Numbered from the stretch's first letter, positions 7,631 to 17,443 are shown. The stretch: DNA of 64,000 nucleotides from Pasteurella sp049670895 (GCF_049670895.1 NZ_CP187170.1), one strand, 5' to 3'. The notes: generated by a model from the sequence alone, not told the origin. Numbers and translations are program-made.

Positions 7631-8995
7631 ATGATCAGTGTTTTTGATATGTTTAAAATTGGTATTGGTCCTTCCAGCTCCCATACCGTTGGTCCAATGA
7701 AAGCAGGTAAACAATTTATGGATGATTTACTTGCTCAAAACCAGTTGGAACAAGTAAGTAAATTGAAAGTGGACGTTTATGGTTCACTTTCCATGACGGG
7801 GCGTGGACATAATACCGATATTGCCATCATTATGGGGTTGGCGGGATATTTGCCACACAATGTAGAAATTGATTTAATCCCAAGCTTCATTTCTCAATTA
7901 AAACAGACCGCACTTTTGCCTATCGCCGAAAATCAAAAAGTCGTGCCGTTTAATGTTGACCAAGATCTCATCTTCCATTCAAGCTTTTTACCTTTACATG
8001 AAAATGGCATGCGAATTACCGCATTTGACCAAAATAATCGTGAACTCTACCAACAAACCTATTACTCTATTGGCGGAGGGTTTATTGTGGATGAAGCCCA
8101 TTTTCATCAAGAAGACAATCAAGAAGCGTGGGTGCCTTATCCTTACCAAAATGCCGCAGATATCCTAAAACACTGCCAAGACAATGGCTTAGCACTTTCC
8201 ACTGTGGTGATGAGAAATGAGATCGCATTACATGGAAAAGACGCTTTATCCACGCACTTACAACGTGTTTGGGAAAGCATGAAAGCCTGTATTGATCACG
8301 GTATCCGCACCGAAGGGGTATTACCGGGTCCACTGCGTGTTCCACGTCGAGCCAGCACGTTGTATCGTATGCTCAAAGCCAATAGCAGTTTATCCAATGA
8401 TCCTATGAGCATTGTTGATTGGGTGAATATGTATGCGTTGGCGGTCAATGAAGAAAATGCCGCAGGGGGACGCGTGGTTACCGCACCAACGAATGGAGCT
8501 TGTGGTATTGTACCTGCCGTGTTTGCCTACTACGATCAATTCATCTCGCCGATTTCCCCAGAAATTGCTGAACGCTATTTATTAACTTGTAGCTTCATTG
8601 GTTCCTTATACAAAATGAATGCCTCCATTTCAGGGGCGGAAGTAGGCTGTCAAGGAGAAGTGGGCGTGGCTTGCTCAATGGCTGCGGCAGGTTTAACGGA
8701 AATTCTGGGGGGAAGTCCAGAGCAAGTGTGCATTGCGGCTGAAATTGGCATGGAACACAATCTTGGCTTAACTTGCGACCCTGTGGGCGGACAAGTGCAA
8801 GTGCCTTGTATTGAGCGTAATGCCATTGCTTCGGTCAAAGCAATCAACGCTAGTCGTATGGCATTACGCCGCACCACCAGCCCACGTGTTACCTTAGATA
8901 AAGTGATAGAAACCATGTATGAAACGGGCAAAGACATGAATGCCAAATACCGCGAAACCTCACAAGGGGGATTGGCAATTAAGGTGATCTGTTAA
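7631..8995 (+). CDS. sdaA: L-serine dehydratase (iron-sulfur type)
   Basis: Protein of 454 residues, the usual length for single-chain bacterial L-serine deaminase. It converts L-serine to pyruvate and ammonia using a 4Fe-4S cluster. The N-terminus MISVFDMFKIGIGPSSSHT and the serine-binding SSSHT motif are typical, and the C-terminal half carries the conserved cysteine contexts GVACSMAAAG and GLTCDPVGG. It probably shares a transcript with sdaC. An uptake signal lies inside the gene near 7906. sdaA and sdaB cannot be separated by sequence alone. Confidence 0.93.
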   Translation: MISVFDMFKIGIGPSSSHTVGPMKAGKQFMDDLLAQNQLEQVSKLKVDVYGSLSMTGRGHNTDIAIIMGLAGYLPHNVEIDLIPSFISQLKQTALLPIAENQKVVPFNVDQDLIFHSSFLPLHENGMRITAFDQNNRELYQQTYYSIGGGFIVDEAHFHQEDNQEAWVPYPYQNAADILKHCQDNGLALSTVVMRNEIALHGKDALSTHLQRVWESMKACIDHGIRTEGVLPGPLRVPRRASTLYRMLKANSSLSNDPMSIVDWVNMYALAVNEENAAGGRVVTAPTNGACGIVPAVFAYYDQFISPISPEIAERYLLTCSFIGSLYKMNASISGAEVGCQGEVGVACSMAAAGLTEILGGSPEQVCIAAEIGMEHNLGLTCDPVGGQVQVPCIERNAIASVKAINASRMALRRTTSPRVTLDKVIETMYETGKDMNAKYRETSQGGLAIKVIC

Positions 8996-9076
8996 TCAAC
9001 ATAACCCATCCAATGCATAATGCCATGTGCATTGCTTGGTTAAGACAGAATAAACCAAACGCCCCTAAAACGAAGG

Positions 9077-9847
9077 TTAAATCATATAATCTTGTGCAAA
9101 ATCGACCATTTTGGTTTGCAATAAAAATTGCTTGGTGCGTTCTTGTTGAGGTTGAGCAAAAAAGGCTTTCGCACTATTTTGCTCAATCACTTTACCACCG
9201 TCCATGAAGACCACACGATCGGCAACATCTCTTGCAAAATTCATCTCATGGGTCACGATAATCATCGTCCACCCTTCTTTTGCTAACAATTTTAACACTT
9301 GTAGCACTTCACCAACTAACTCAGGATCTAATGCCGATGTTGGCTCATCTAATAAAATCAGATCAGGTTGAACCGCTAAGGCACGTGCGATCCCCACACG
9401 TTGTTGCTGCCCACCAGAAAGTTGAGCGGGGTAAAGTTGAACTTTTTCCGCTAAGCCGACTTTTTTTAATAACGTTAAGGCTTGTTCACGAGCCTGTTCC
9501 ACCGATTTCTTTTGTACCACAACAGGACCTTCCATCACATTTTCCAATGCGGTGCGATGTGGAAACAAATTATATTGTTGAAACACCATAGAAGAACGAC
9601 GACGTAAAGCAAGCTCAGTTTGCTTACTGATTTTTTGAGAAAAATCCACCTCAAGGCTACCATCTGTAAACCGTAACGTACCTTGATCAGGCTTTTCGAG
9701 CAAATTTAAACAACGTAAAAAAGTCGTTTTGCCCGAACCAGATGGTCCTAGAATGGCAATCACTTCGCCTTTTTCAATGGTTAAATCAATCCCTTTTAGC
9801 ACTTCATTGCCTTTAAAATGCTTATGAATATTTTTAATTTCTAACAT
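9077..9847 (-). CDS. polar amino acid ABC transporter ATPase (probably cystine)
   Basis: Protein of 256 residues. Walker A GPSGSGKTT near residue 32, signature LSGGQQQR, Walker B LILLDEPTSALDP, and the H-loop in VTHEM are all intact. It powers the neighbouring permease. The start MLEIKNIHKHF at 9847 is chosen because GGAGGAT precedes it; a longer open frame upstream runs back into the permease gene. It is the last gene of the binding protein-permease-ATPase operon. The group resembles the TcyJLN (FliY/YecS/YecC) cystine systems, but the amino acid is inferred. Confidence 0.88.
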   Translation of the reverse strand: MLEIKNIHKHFKGNEVLKGIDLTIEKGEVIAILGPSGSGKTTFLRCLNLLEKPDQGTLRFTDGSLEVDFSQKISKQTELALRRRSSMVFQQYNLFPHRTALENVMEGPVVVQKKSVEQAREQALTLLKKVGLAEKVQLYPAQLSGGQQQRVGIARALAVQPDLILLDEPTSALDPELVGEVLQVLKLLAKEGWTMIIVTHEMNFARDVADRVVFMDGGKVIEQNSAKAFFAQPQQERTKQFLLQTKMVDFAQDYMI

Positions 9848-9855
9848 CCATCCTC

Positions 9856-10572
9856 CTACAAATGGCGAGAAAGGCGTGTTTCTAAACGTTGTTGTGCAAT
9901 CGATAGCACAAAACACACAATCCAATAAATCAATGCCGCTTCGCTGTACACCAAAATAAATTCATAGGATGACGCCGCCACATTTTGTGCCACACGAAAT
10001 AATTCAGTCACCAGCACTAAAGACGCCAAGGACGTATCTTTCACAGTGCTAATAAAGGTATTTGCTAAAGGCGGAACAGACACCCGCATGGCTTGTGGAA
10101 TAATCGTACGAATAAACGCCTGACGATAATTCATACCAATGGCATAAGAGGCTTCCCACTGCCCTTTGGGAATCGATAAAATTGCCGCTCTCACGGTTTC
10201 AGAAGCATAAGCACCAATATTCAAAGAAAAGGCAATAATGGCGGTTGGAAAAGGATCTAAGGTGATCCCCACTTCAGGCAAACCATAAAAAATAATAAAA
10301 ATCTGCACCAACATAGGCGTGCCACGAATTAATGACACATAAAGGCGAGCCACTGCAACAAGCACACGTTGAAATAACGAGTGAGAAGGGGTCGTGCGAA
10401 TCACAGCCACACCAATGGCAATCACTAATCCGACAAAAAAAGAAATTAGTGCTAACGGAATCGTGCTAATGATGGTTGCCTCTAACATAGGCCAAAAAGA
10501 GCTGATCAACAGATCAGCTCTTTCTTCGCTCATGAATGGCAAATTGGCTAAAAAATTATTGAGTAATGTCAT
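9856..10572 (-). CDS. polar amino acid ABC transporter permease
   Basis: Protein of 238 residues of the His/Glu/Gln/Arg/opine permease family. It has about five membrane segments and the loop EAAA-like motif QWEASYAIGMNYRQAFIRTIIPQA that contacts the ATPase. The ATG at 10572 lies inside the end of the binding-protein gene, a 17-base overlap suggesting translational coupling. The ATPase gene starts nine bases after its stop. Confidence 0.88.
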   Translation of the reverse strand: MTLLNNFLANLPFMSEERADLLISSFWPMLEATIISTIPLALISFFVGLVIAIGVAVIRTTPSHSLFQRVLVAVARLYVSLIRGTPMLVQIFIIFYGLPEVGITLDPFPTAIIAFSLNIGAYASETVRAAILSIPKGQWEASYAIGMNYRQAFIRTIIPQAMRVSVPPLANTFISTVKDTSLASLVLVTELFRVAQNVAASSYEFILVYSEAALIYWIVCFVLSIAQQRLETRLSRHL

Positions 10573-11326
10573 CACCAAACCATTTAATTGAAATTTGTTT
10601 TAACGTGCCATCAGCTCGGATTTCGGCTAACGCTTGATTAATTTTCGCCACTAAAGGTTCTTCACCTTTTAGCACGGCAAAACCAGAAGGCACTTTGGAG
10701 TCACTTTCTACGGCAATTTTTAAACCCGCATTAGGGATTTTTTGGAAATAATCTAATACCGCTAATTTATCATTCACCGTCGTTTCCGCACGTTTTTGAC
10801 GAATCAATTCTAACGCTTGTGCCAAGCCTTCTACTGTCACTAAATTTGCACCATGTTGTTGAGCAATTTTGGTGTAATTACTGGTTAATGACTGACCTGA
10901 TTTTTTCCCTTTTAAATCAGCAAACGCTTTCACGGAATCATCTTCTGCACGAGTAACTACCACAGCATTTGAATAGTTATAAGGTTCACTATACAGGTAT
11001 TTTTTCAAACGTTCTGGACTTGGATTGGTTTGGTTGGCAATCAAATCAAAACGCTTGGCATTTAAGCCTGCATACATGGCGTCCCATTGCGTTTCTTTAA
11101 ATTCAATTTTCAAACCAAGACGTTTCGCCACTTCTTCAATCACCTCAACATCAAAGCCAGTTAACTTGCCTGACTCATCATGAAACGTGAAGGGGGCATA
11201 GGTGCCTTCTGTTCCGACTAATAATGTTTTTGAGCTTTCAACACGATCACTAACAGGGCCAGCAATGACTGGGCTCGCCACACCGAAACATAAACTTGCC
11301 GCAAATAAGGTTTTCAGAAATTTCAT
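10556..11326 (-). CDS. periplasmic amino acid-binding protein (FliY/TcyJ-like)
   Basis: Protein of 256 residues with a signal peptide ending near ASPVIA (residue 22). It is a type II periplasmic binding protein (family 3), with VGTEGTYAPFTFHDESGKLT, the ligand-site helix TQWDAMYAGLNAKRFD and IANQTN. This pattern is close to the E. coli cystine-binding protein FliY. The start at 11326 has GGGAG seven bases upstream. First gene of the three-gene operon. Cystine is the favoured substrate, but other polar amino acids remain possible. Confidence 0.85.
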   Translation of the reverse strand: MKFLKTLFAASLCFGVASPVIAGPVSDRVESSKTLLVGTEGTYAPFTFHDESGKLTGFDVEVIEEVAKRLGLKIEFKETQWDAMYAGLNAKRFDLIANQTNPSPERLKKYLYSEPYNYSNAVVVTRAEDDSVKAFADLKGKKSGQSLTSNYTKIAQQHGANLVTVEGLAQALELIRQKRAETTVNDKLAVLDYFQKIPNAGLKIAVESDSKVPSGFAVLKGEEPLVAKINQALAEIRADGTLKQISIKWFGDDITQ

Positions 11327-11566
11327 AGAATCTCCCGTTTTTGTTTTGTTTGTTAAAAATACGTTACAAAACATTATAAAAAATAAATCGCTTACACGAA
11401 AAATAACAATAAGAAGTATTATATAACTAAAAGGTATAAAAATAAGAAAACGACACCATACCAGAAAGAATGCCTCATGTTGTGAACCGAGTAGGCAAGC
11501 CCCTCTTACCTAATATTGAAGCTTGCTTGCAAAAAAGTGCGGTGCGTTTTCAACACGTTTTCCTTC
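11327..11566. other. intergenic stretch with one uptake signal and an inverted repeat
   Basis: Lies upstream of the ABC operon and downstream of ytfJ. It holds an uptake signal at 11535-11543 and complementary GCAAGC / GCTTGC segments around 11492-11528 that could form a hairpin. No gene is seen. No known riboswitch is recognisable. Confidence 0.4.
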
Positions 11567-12124
11567 TTATTTAAGCAGTTCAGAGAGTAATCTCACCACT
11601 TCTTGTACTTGTGAAGCTGATAACACGCCTTCATGTACAAAGCGTACTTTACCATGCTTATCTAATACGACAACCATATTTTCTTTTTCTTTTAGTTGCC
11701 ATGCATTTTTTACCGCACCGTTTTGATCCAACACCACTTGGCTATGTGGATTGGCTTTTTTCCCTTTTTCAGCACCACTTTTCACAAAACCGCCAGTACC
11801 AAATGTTGCATCATCGGCATTAATAATGGTCGTTGTTTGGTATTTTGCACGATCAAATTGTGCCGCTTTTATAGCATCAATCAATGCTTGATTGCGTTCT
11901 TTCACCTCTCTACGCCCAGCAAAATGATTAACAACTCTCACCTTACCTGCTAACTGGGTGGAATGCCAAGCCTGATAGTGAATATCATCGCCTTTCACGC
12001 TCAATTCACCCGCTTTTGTCACAGAAACCGCCGCTAACGGGCTATTTAATTGAATATTATGTGCAAATAACGAAGTGGAATAAAAAAAGGTTGCAATACC
12101 TAAAAATGCCTTAAAAATTTTCAT
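11567..12124 (-). CDS. ytfJ: YtfJ-family periplasmic protein
   Basis: Protein of 185 residues with a signal peptide ending near SLFA (residue 21). The family has a thioredoxin-like fold but lacks the CxxC site, as here. Recognisable segments include GKVRVVNHFAGRREVKE, DDATFGTGGFVKSG and VVVLDKHGKVRFVHEG. The function of YtfJ is not established; the C-terminal half reads like a redox-fold domain. AAGGAC lies at the right distance from the ATG. Single gene on the minus strand. Confidence 0.82.
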   Translation of the reverse strand: MKIFKAFLGIATFFYSTSLFAHNIQLNSPLAAVSVTKAGELSVKGDDIHYQAWHSTQLAGKVRVVNHFAGRREVKERNQALIDAIKAAQFDRAKYQTTTIINADDATFGTGGFVKSGAEKGKKANPHSQVVLDQNGAVKNAWQLKEKENMVVVLDKHGKVRFVHEGVLSASQVQEVVRLLSELLK

Positions 12125-12270
12125 GTTGTGTCCTTGATAACAATAAAGATTTAGATTCTACCGAAAAAGTCAAAATAAACAAATCAGAGTTGTTATGCAC
12201 AAGTTTTGGCAAAATCCCTGCTTTTTTGCTATAATTTTGCGTCATTTTTTATTTAAGAGGAAATTTTTTA

Positions 12271-12603
12271 ATGGAACCAATGCCAAATTGTCCAAAATGT
12301 CATAGCGAATTTGTTTATCATGATTCAGTGAATTTTGTGTGTCCTGATTGTGCACATGAATGGTCTGGCAATGAAGTGGTCGAAAACGATGAAAAAATCA
12401 TAAAAGACAGCAATGGCAACGTATTACAAGATGGGGATTCAGTCATTTTAATCAAAGATTTAAAAGTGAAAGGATCGTCAATTGTGTTGAAAAAAGGCAC
12501 AAAAGCGAAAAATATTCGCTTAGTAGAGGGGGATCATGATGTTGATTGCAAAATTGATGGACAAAGTTTTTCACTAAAATCAGAATTTCTGAAAAAAGCA
12601 TAA
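12271..12603 (+). CDS. yjdM: zinc-ribbon protein YjdM (PhnA family)
   Basis: Protein of 110 residues. The N-terminal zinc ribbon has CPKC at about 7-10 and CPDC at about 26-29, and the C-terminal domain contains DGDSVILIKDLKVKGSS and NIRLVEGDHD, which match E. coli PhnA/YjdM closely. Despite the old name it is not a phosphonoacetate hydrolase of the PhnA catalytic type, and its cellular role is unclear. Ribosome site AGAGG before the first ATG. Confidence 0.9.
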   Translation: MEPMPNCPKCHSEFVYHDSVNFVCPDCAHEWSGNEVVENDEKIIKDSNGNVLQDGDSVILIKDLKVKGSSIVLKKGTKAKNIRLVEGDHDVDCKIDGQSFSLKSEFLKKA

Positions 12604-12620
12604 GCTTGCACCCCTTGTGG

Positions 12621-12664
12621 TTAGCTCCCCAAAATCACGTCAATGAGCTATTTTGGGGAGCTAA
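12621..12664. terminator. bidirectional hairpin between yjdM and pheA
   Basis: Perfect 15-base inverted repeat TTAGCTCCCCAAAAT / ATTTTGGGGAGCTAA with a 14-base loop between convergent genes. There is no long T tract, so the terminator call rests on stem strength and position. Confidence 0.6.
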
Positions 12665-12678
12665 TCCATCTCTTAATA

Positions 12679-13842
12679 TTATTTTTCCATCTCAACAGGT
12701 CGAATAATTTCACTCGGATAACAACCTAACACTTTCAAATAATTACTATATTGTTGTAATTCTTCAAGGGCTTGTTGTGTTTCTGGATTATGAATATTCG
12801 CTTCAATTTCTAAATAAAACATTTCCTCCCACGGTTTGCCGTAAATTGGGCGAGATTCCAGTTTCGTCATATTAATTTGATGCTTTTTAAAGACCAATAA
12901 GGCATCAACCAATGCCCCAGCTTTTTGTGCGGTACTCATTAATAATAAGGTTTTGGTGTGAATTTGCGGGGAAACCTTCAAAGGCTCTTTTGCGACCACA
13001 ATAAAACGTGTAATGTTGTTCTTTTGGTTCGCAATATCTGCCTTTAATACGGTTAAACCATATAAATGTCCACCATCTTCATTCCCCAATGCGGCAATAT
13101 TCGGTTTATTTAAACTTGAAACCAACTGCATTGCATGGGAGCTACTTTCGCAATATTCAATATGCACACGATCCAACCCTTTAATAAACTGACTACATTG
13201 TTGAATCACTTGCGGGTGGCTATATAGCGTATCAATTTTGCTCAAGTCCTCTTGTCCATTCACCAAAACACAATGCTTAATAGGATAAGCAAGCTCCCCA
13301 ACCAAGGCTAAATCCGTATGTTGCAATAAATCATACACCTCATTAATGGCACCCGATGTGGTATTTTCGAGCGGTAACACCCCATAATCGGCTTCACCTT
13401 GACTGACTTTTTCAAAAATTTGTTCAAAGGCACTACAACTGATTTCCACCAAGTTTTCTTGATAACGTGTGGCATAATTACGAGAGGCTAAATGCGAATA
13501 GGATCCACGCTTACCTAAAAAAGCAATATGGATATTTTGTTCACGTTGTTCATTGAGCTTTTTCTGTAAATAAACTTGCTGAGTCACCACAGAATCTTCA
13601 ATAATCCGCTGAAAAATATCCGTGATGTATTGGGCTTCTAGCTGGTAGTTTTCATTTTGTGAAAACTGAATTAACTCCTGCAATAATTGCTGCTCACGTT
13701 CTAAATCACGAAGTGGCTTTTGAGTCAGCTCTTTGCTGCGAGCCACATCAAAGGCGAGACGATGCCGTTCCGACAGTAATTTTAATAAATGACGATCAAT
13801 GCGTGTAATTTGTTGACGGATTTCACTTAAATCAAGGGACAT
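12679..13842 (-). CDS. pheA: bifunctional chorismate mutase/prephenate dehydratase
   Basis: Protein of 387 residues. Residues 1-90 form the AroQ chorismate mutase helices (EIRQQITRIDRHLLKLLSER), about 105-285 the prephenate dehydratase domain (IAFLGKRGSYSHLA, LPLENTTSGAINEVYDLL), and about 300-378 the ACT domain with the ESRP motif that binds phenylalanine for feedback inhibition. It converts chorismate to phenylpyruvate. Length and domain order match E. coli and H. influenzae PheA. The start has AAGGAAAA upstream. It follows the YqhD-like gene by 50 bases, with an uptake-signal hairpin in between. Confidence 0.95.
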   Translation of the reverse strand: MSLDLSEIRQQITRIDRHLLKLLSERHRLAFDVARSKELTQKPLRDLEREQQLLQELIQFSQNENYQLEAQYITDIFQRIIEDSVVTQQVYLQKKLNEQREQNIHIAFLGKRGSYSHLASRNYATRYQENLVEISCSAFEQIFEKVSQGEADYGVLPLENTTSGAINEVYDLLQHTDLALVGELAYPIKHCVLVNGQEDLSKIDTLYSHPQVIQQCSQFIKGLDRVHIEYCESSSHAMQLVSSLNKPNIAALGNEDGGHLYGLTVLKADIANQKNNITRFIVVAKEPLKVSPQIHTKTLLLMSTAQKAGALVDALLVFKKHQINMTKLESRPIYGKPWEEMFYLEIEANIHNPETQQALEELQQYSNYLKVLGCYPSEIIRPVEMEK

Positions 13843-13867
13843 AAATTTTCCTTAAAGTCACAAAATA

Positions 13868-13902
13868 AGGCTAAAAACCACCGCACTTTTAGCTAAAGTG
13901 CA
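13868..13902 (-). terminator. uptake-signal hairpin between yqhD-like gene and pheA
   Basis: On the minus strand TGCACTTTAGCTAAAAGTGC forms a stem followed by GGTGGTTTTTAG. The stop codon of the upstream gene lies in the loop. It may attenuate read-through into pheA. Confidence 0.5.
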
Positions 13903-15047
13903 CCGTATAAGATTTCTTTGACTGCTTGGCGATCTAAATTTTTATGTTCGCCTAAGTTATAGCGTTGATGTTGTGCTAATTTATCTAAAATAACAGAAAA
14001 TTGACTATCATCAATAGCATAATCACGAAAACGTGTTTTTACCCCCATTTGCTCGAAAAACGCTCTTGTTTTCTCAATCGCATATTGTACGGCGTCATCC
14101 CCATTTTCCCCTGAAAAACCCCACACCCGTCGAGCAAATTGAATTAATTTCTCACGTTTTTGTGCTTGTTGATGTTGCATCAGGGAAGGCACAATAATCG
14201 CTAATGTTTGGGCATGATCTAACCCATACAATGCCGTGAGTTCATGTCCAATCGCGTGGGATGACCAATCTTCGGGCACACCCACAGCCAAAATATCATT
14301 TAATGCCATGGTGGCTGACCACATAATATTGGCTCGGACATCATAATCCGTTGGATTCACCAATGCTTTCGGGCCTTCTTCAACCAGTGTTTGGAACACC
14401 CCTTCAGCAAAACGATCTTGAATTTTCGCATTGACGGGATAAGTCATATATTGCTCAAAAGTATGCACAAAGGCATCCACCACCCCATTTGCCGTTTGTC
14501 TTTCTGGTAATGAATAAGTGGTTGTAGGATCTAACACTGCAAAAACAGGACGTATCAATGGTGAACCAAAGGAAAGTTTATCCCCCGTTTCTTTTCGACT
14601 AATCACCGCATAACCGTTCATTTCCGACCCCGTCGCAGGTAAGGTCATCACACAACCAACGGGCAATGCCTTCTCAATGGGCATGGCTTTTTCTAAAATA
14701 TCCCAAGGATCGCCCTCAACAAACACCGCACTGGCAATAAATTTACTGCCATCTAACACGGAGCCACCGCCCACGGCTAAAATAAAATCAATTTTTTCTT
14801 GTTTGGCAAGTGCAACTGCTTTCATTAAGGTTTCGTAAGTGGGATTGGGTTCGATCCCTGAAAACTCAATCCATTCAAAATCGGCTAACGCCTCTTCCAC
14901 TTGGGCAAAAACACCATTCTTTTTGACACTCCCTCCGCCTGTTGTGACCAACACCCGAGCATGAGAAGGAATGTGTTCAGCCACTGCTCGAATCTGATCT
15001 TTGCCAAAAATTGCCAAAGTTGGTAACTGAAAAGTAAAATTAAACAT
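13893..15047 (-). CDS. yqhD: iron-containing alcohol dehydrogenase, YqhD family
   Basis: Protein of 384 residues of the group III metal-dependent alcohol dehydrogenases. The NADP-binding GGGSVLDGSKFIA, the metal-ligand region with HTFEQYMTYPVNAKIQD, and SSHAIGHELTALYGLDH with its conserved histidines are all present. YqhD in E. coli reduces reactive aldehydes with NADPH. Start supported by GGGGGA upstream. Substrate range is inferred from the family. Confidence 0.87.
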   Translation of the reverse strand: MFNFTFQLPTLAIFGKDQIRAVAEHIPSHARVLVTTGGGSVKKNGVFAQVEEALADFEWIEFSGIEPNPTYETLMKAVALAKQEKIDFILAVGGGSVLDGSKFIASAVFVEGDPWDILEKAMPIEKALPVGCVMTLPATGSEMNGYAVISRKETGDKLSFGSPLIRPVFAVLDPTTTYSLPERQTANGVVDAFVHTFEQYMTYPVNAKIQDRFAEGVFQTLVEEGPKALVNPTDYDVRANIMWSATMALNDILAVGVPEDWSSHAIGHELTALYGLDHAQTLAIIVPSLMQHQQAQKREKLIQFARRVWGFSGENGDDAVQYAIEKTRAFFEQMGVKTRFRDYAIDDSQFSVILDKLAQHQRYNLGEHKNLDRQAVKEILYGAL

Positions 15048-15135
15048 GTTGATTCCCCCTATTTATTCACCCTTTTACTTAAAAGTGCGGTCTATTTTGA
15101 AAAAGTTTTCAATGCCACATCACAGACTAAAAATA

Positions 15136-15170
15136 AAAAAAGCTATACTTCCTCAGAAATATAGCTTTTT
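15136..15170 (-). terminator. intrinsic terminator of lpxC, end of dcw cluster
   Basis: Stem AAAAAGCTATA / TATAGCTTTTT with a 12-base loop. On the minus strand the second arm runs into a T tract. Confidence 0.8.
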
Positions 15171-15186
15171 CACGATAAATAATAAA

Positions 15187-16104
15187 TTAAATTAACACTT
15201 GTGCAGGTGCGGCATACCCTTGTGGAACTTCTTTTTTATCATCAAAAGTCACAAATTCCCATGCATCTTGATTGTCTAATACCGCACGCAATAATTTATT
15301 GTTCAAACCATGACCTGATTTATAGGCTTTAAAATCACCAATAATGTTATAGCCTGCCATATATAAATCACCAATCGCATCAAGCATTTTATGACGAACA
15401 AGCTCATCTTTAAAACGTAAGCCATCTTCATTTAAAATGCGGTAATCATCTAATACGATCGCATTGTCTAAGCTACCGCCTAAAGCCAACCCTTGTGCTT
15501 GAAGATATTCGATATCTTTCATAAAACCAAAGGTTCTCGCACGGCTAATTTGCTGGACAAAGGCTTGTGAAGAAAAATCCATCACATAGTTACGCACATC
15601 TTTACCAATCGCAGGGTGCTCAAAATCAATGGTAAAGTCTAAACGGAAACCATGATAAGGTTTAAATTCAGCCCATTTATCTCCGTCTTCCACACGGACT
15701 TTTTGTTTTACACGAATAAATTTCTTCGCAGCATTTTGCTCTTCAATGCCAGCATCTAATAAAAGATAAATGAAAGGACTTGCACTCCCGTCCATAATTG
15801 GAACTTCAGGGGCATCCACTTCAATAATCACATTATCAATGCCTAACCCTGCTAAAGCAGCATTCAAATGCTCAACCGTTGAAATACGCACGCCTGCTTC
15901 GTTTACTAAACAGGTACAAAGCATCGTATCACGTACAGAATGTGCATTGGCAGGAAAAGTCACTGGCGGATTTAAATCCGTACGGCAATAAATCACACCC
16001 GTATTTGGCATTGCTGGACGTAAAGTTAAGGTCACTTTATTCCCACTATGCAAGCCTACGCCTGTTACTTTAATACTTTGTTTTAACGTTCTTTGTTTAA
16101 TCAT
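15187..16104 (-). CDS. lpxC: UDP-3-O-acyl-N-acetylglucosamine deacetylase
   Basis: Protein of 305 residues, the committed step of lipid A synthesis in the cytoplasm. Near-identical to the E. coli family pattern: MIKQRTLK at the start, the zinc motif STVEHLNAALAG with its histidine, and the C-terminal HKMLDAIGD zinc ligands. The ATG at 16104 is chosen because AAGAG precedes it by six bases and because the protein then begins like E. coli LpxC. Last gene of the dcw cluster, 46 bases after ftsZ. Unlike E. coli, no secM/secA follows. Confidence 0.96.
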   Translation of the reverse strand: MIKQRTLKQSIKVTGVGLHSGNKVTLTLRPAMPNTGVIYCRTDLNPPVTFPANAHSVRDTMLCTCLVNEAGVRISTVEHLNAALAGLGIDNVIIEVDAPEVPIMDGSASPFIYLLLDAGIEEQNAAKKFIRVKQKVRVEDGDKWAEFKPYHGFRLDFTIDFEHPAIGKDVRNYVMDFSSQAFVQQISRARTFGFMKDIEYLQAQGLALGGSLDNAIVLDDYRILNEDGLRFKDELVRHKMLDAIGDLYMAGYNIIGDFKAYKSGHGLNNKLLRAVLDNQDAWEFVTFDDKKEVPQGYAAPAQVLI

Positions 16105-16150
16105 ATTCATCTCTTAACTTATTGCACTGATACAACAAGGTTAATCTTCA

Positions 16151-17443
16151 TTACTTATCTGTATTGCGTAAAAAATTTGGTACGCTAAACAGACTTTCAT
16201 CTTTTTGTAAATTGGTTGGACGTGCCGTAATTGGCGTATCCAAAATACTGGTTTTACTTAAATCTGTTGGTCGATTTGTTGTTGGCTGTGAACCATAACC
16301 GCTGTTAGGCACAGTATGCCCACTTAAATTTGCGGGTTGTAACGGTCTTGCCTCACCGGGTGTATGATGAATCGGCTGAGGACGTTGTACAATCTGAACA
16401 TCTGGCGTTTCAATATCACCGATACCTGTTGCCACAATCGTAACACGGATTTCATCTGTCATTTCAGGAATTAAGGTTGTGCCAATAACTACTGTGGCTT
16501 CTTCAGAAGCAAATTCATGGACGGTTTGACCCACCACATTAAATTCGTCTAAACCAAGATCCATTCCCGCAGTGATATTCACTAACACCCCTTTAGCACC
16601 TGATAAGTCAACACGTTCTAATAAGTCGCTTTTCACAGCAATACGAGTGGCTTCCTCAGCACGCCCTTCACCTGCAGAACCTTTACAAGAACCAAACCCG
16701 ATCATGGCTTGTCCCATTTCTGACATCACGGTTCGCACATCGGCAAAGTCCACGTTGATTAATCCTGGTGAGGTAATCATATCTGAAATACCTGTTACAG
16801 AATTACGTAAGACATCATTAGCAGCAGAGAATGCTTGAAGCAAAGTGGCATTTTTCGGCAATGCTTTTGCTAATTGTTCGTTTGGAATAATAATCAGAGA
16901 ATCAACGTGTTTAGAAAGTTCTTTAATCCCCATTTCAGCAAAAGCCATACGCTTTTTACCTTCAAATGAGAATGGTTTTGTCACCACCGCAACAGTAAGG
17001 ATGCCTAATTCTTTGGCAATCTGAGCCACAATAGGGGCTGCCCCCGTTCCTGTACCGCCGCCCATACCCGCAGCAATGAACACCATATCCGCACCTTCAA
17101 GCATGGCTCGAATGGCATCTTGATCATCTTCTGCGGCTTTACGACCCACATTCGGATTTGCACCCGCACCTAAGCCTTTTGTTGTTGAACCACCGATTTG
17201 TACGGTTTGTTGAACTTGGCTTTTGCGTAATGCTTGGGCGTCAGTATTCACTGCATAGAAAATAATTTTTCCATGCTCATCGGAATTCATCATGCTTTCA
17301 TCGAGTAATGTGCCGCCAATCTCATTTTTAATCATACTGGCAACCATGTGGTTTACAGCGTTACCGCCACCGCCACCTACACCCACAACTTTGATGAGAG
17401 CTCCGTCCATTTCACCAAGATCGTAATCTACTGGTTCAAACAT
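16151..17443 (-). CDS. ftsZ: cell division GTPase FtsZ
   Basis: Protein of 430 residues that polymerises into the division ring. The nucleotide-binding VVGVGGGGGNAV near residue 20, the tubulin signature GGGTGTGAAP at about 127-136, and the C-terminal peptide SVPNFLRN that contacts FtsA and ZipA are all present, joined by a long variable linker rich in Pro, Thr and Asn (about 330-415). An insertion near residue 40-60 (DESMMNSDEHGK) is longer than in E. coli. The ATG at 17443 is preferred because GGAG lies seven bases upstream. Confidence 0.97.
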   Translation of the reverse strand: MFEPVDYDLGEMDGALIKVVGVGGGGGNAVNHMVASMIKNEIGGTLLDESMMNSDEHGKIIFYAVNTDAQALRKSQVQQTVQIGGSTTKGLGAGANPNVGRKAAEDDQDAIRAMLEGADMVFIAAGMGGGTGTGAAPIVAQIAKELGILTVAVVTKPFSFEGKKRMAFAEMGIKELSKHVDSLIIIPNEQLAKALPKNATLLQAFSAANDVLRNSVTGISDMITSPGLINVDFADVRTVMSEMGQAMIGFGSCKGSAGEGRAEEATRIAVKSDLLERVDLSGAKGVLVNITAGMDLGLDEFNVVGQTVHEFASEEATVVIGTTLIPEMTDEIRVTIVATGIGDIETPDVQIVQRPQPIHHTPGEARPLQPANLSGHTVPNSGYGSQPTTNRPTDLSKTSILDTPITARPTNLQKDESLFSVPNFLRNTDK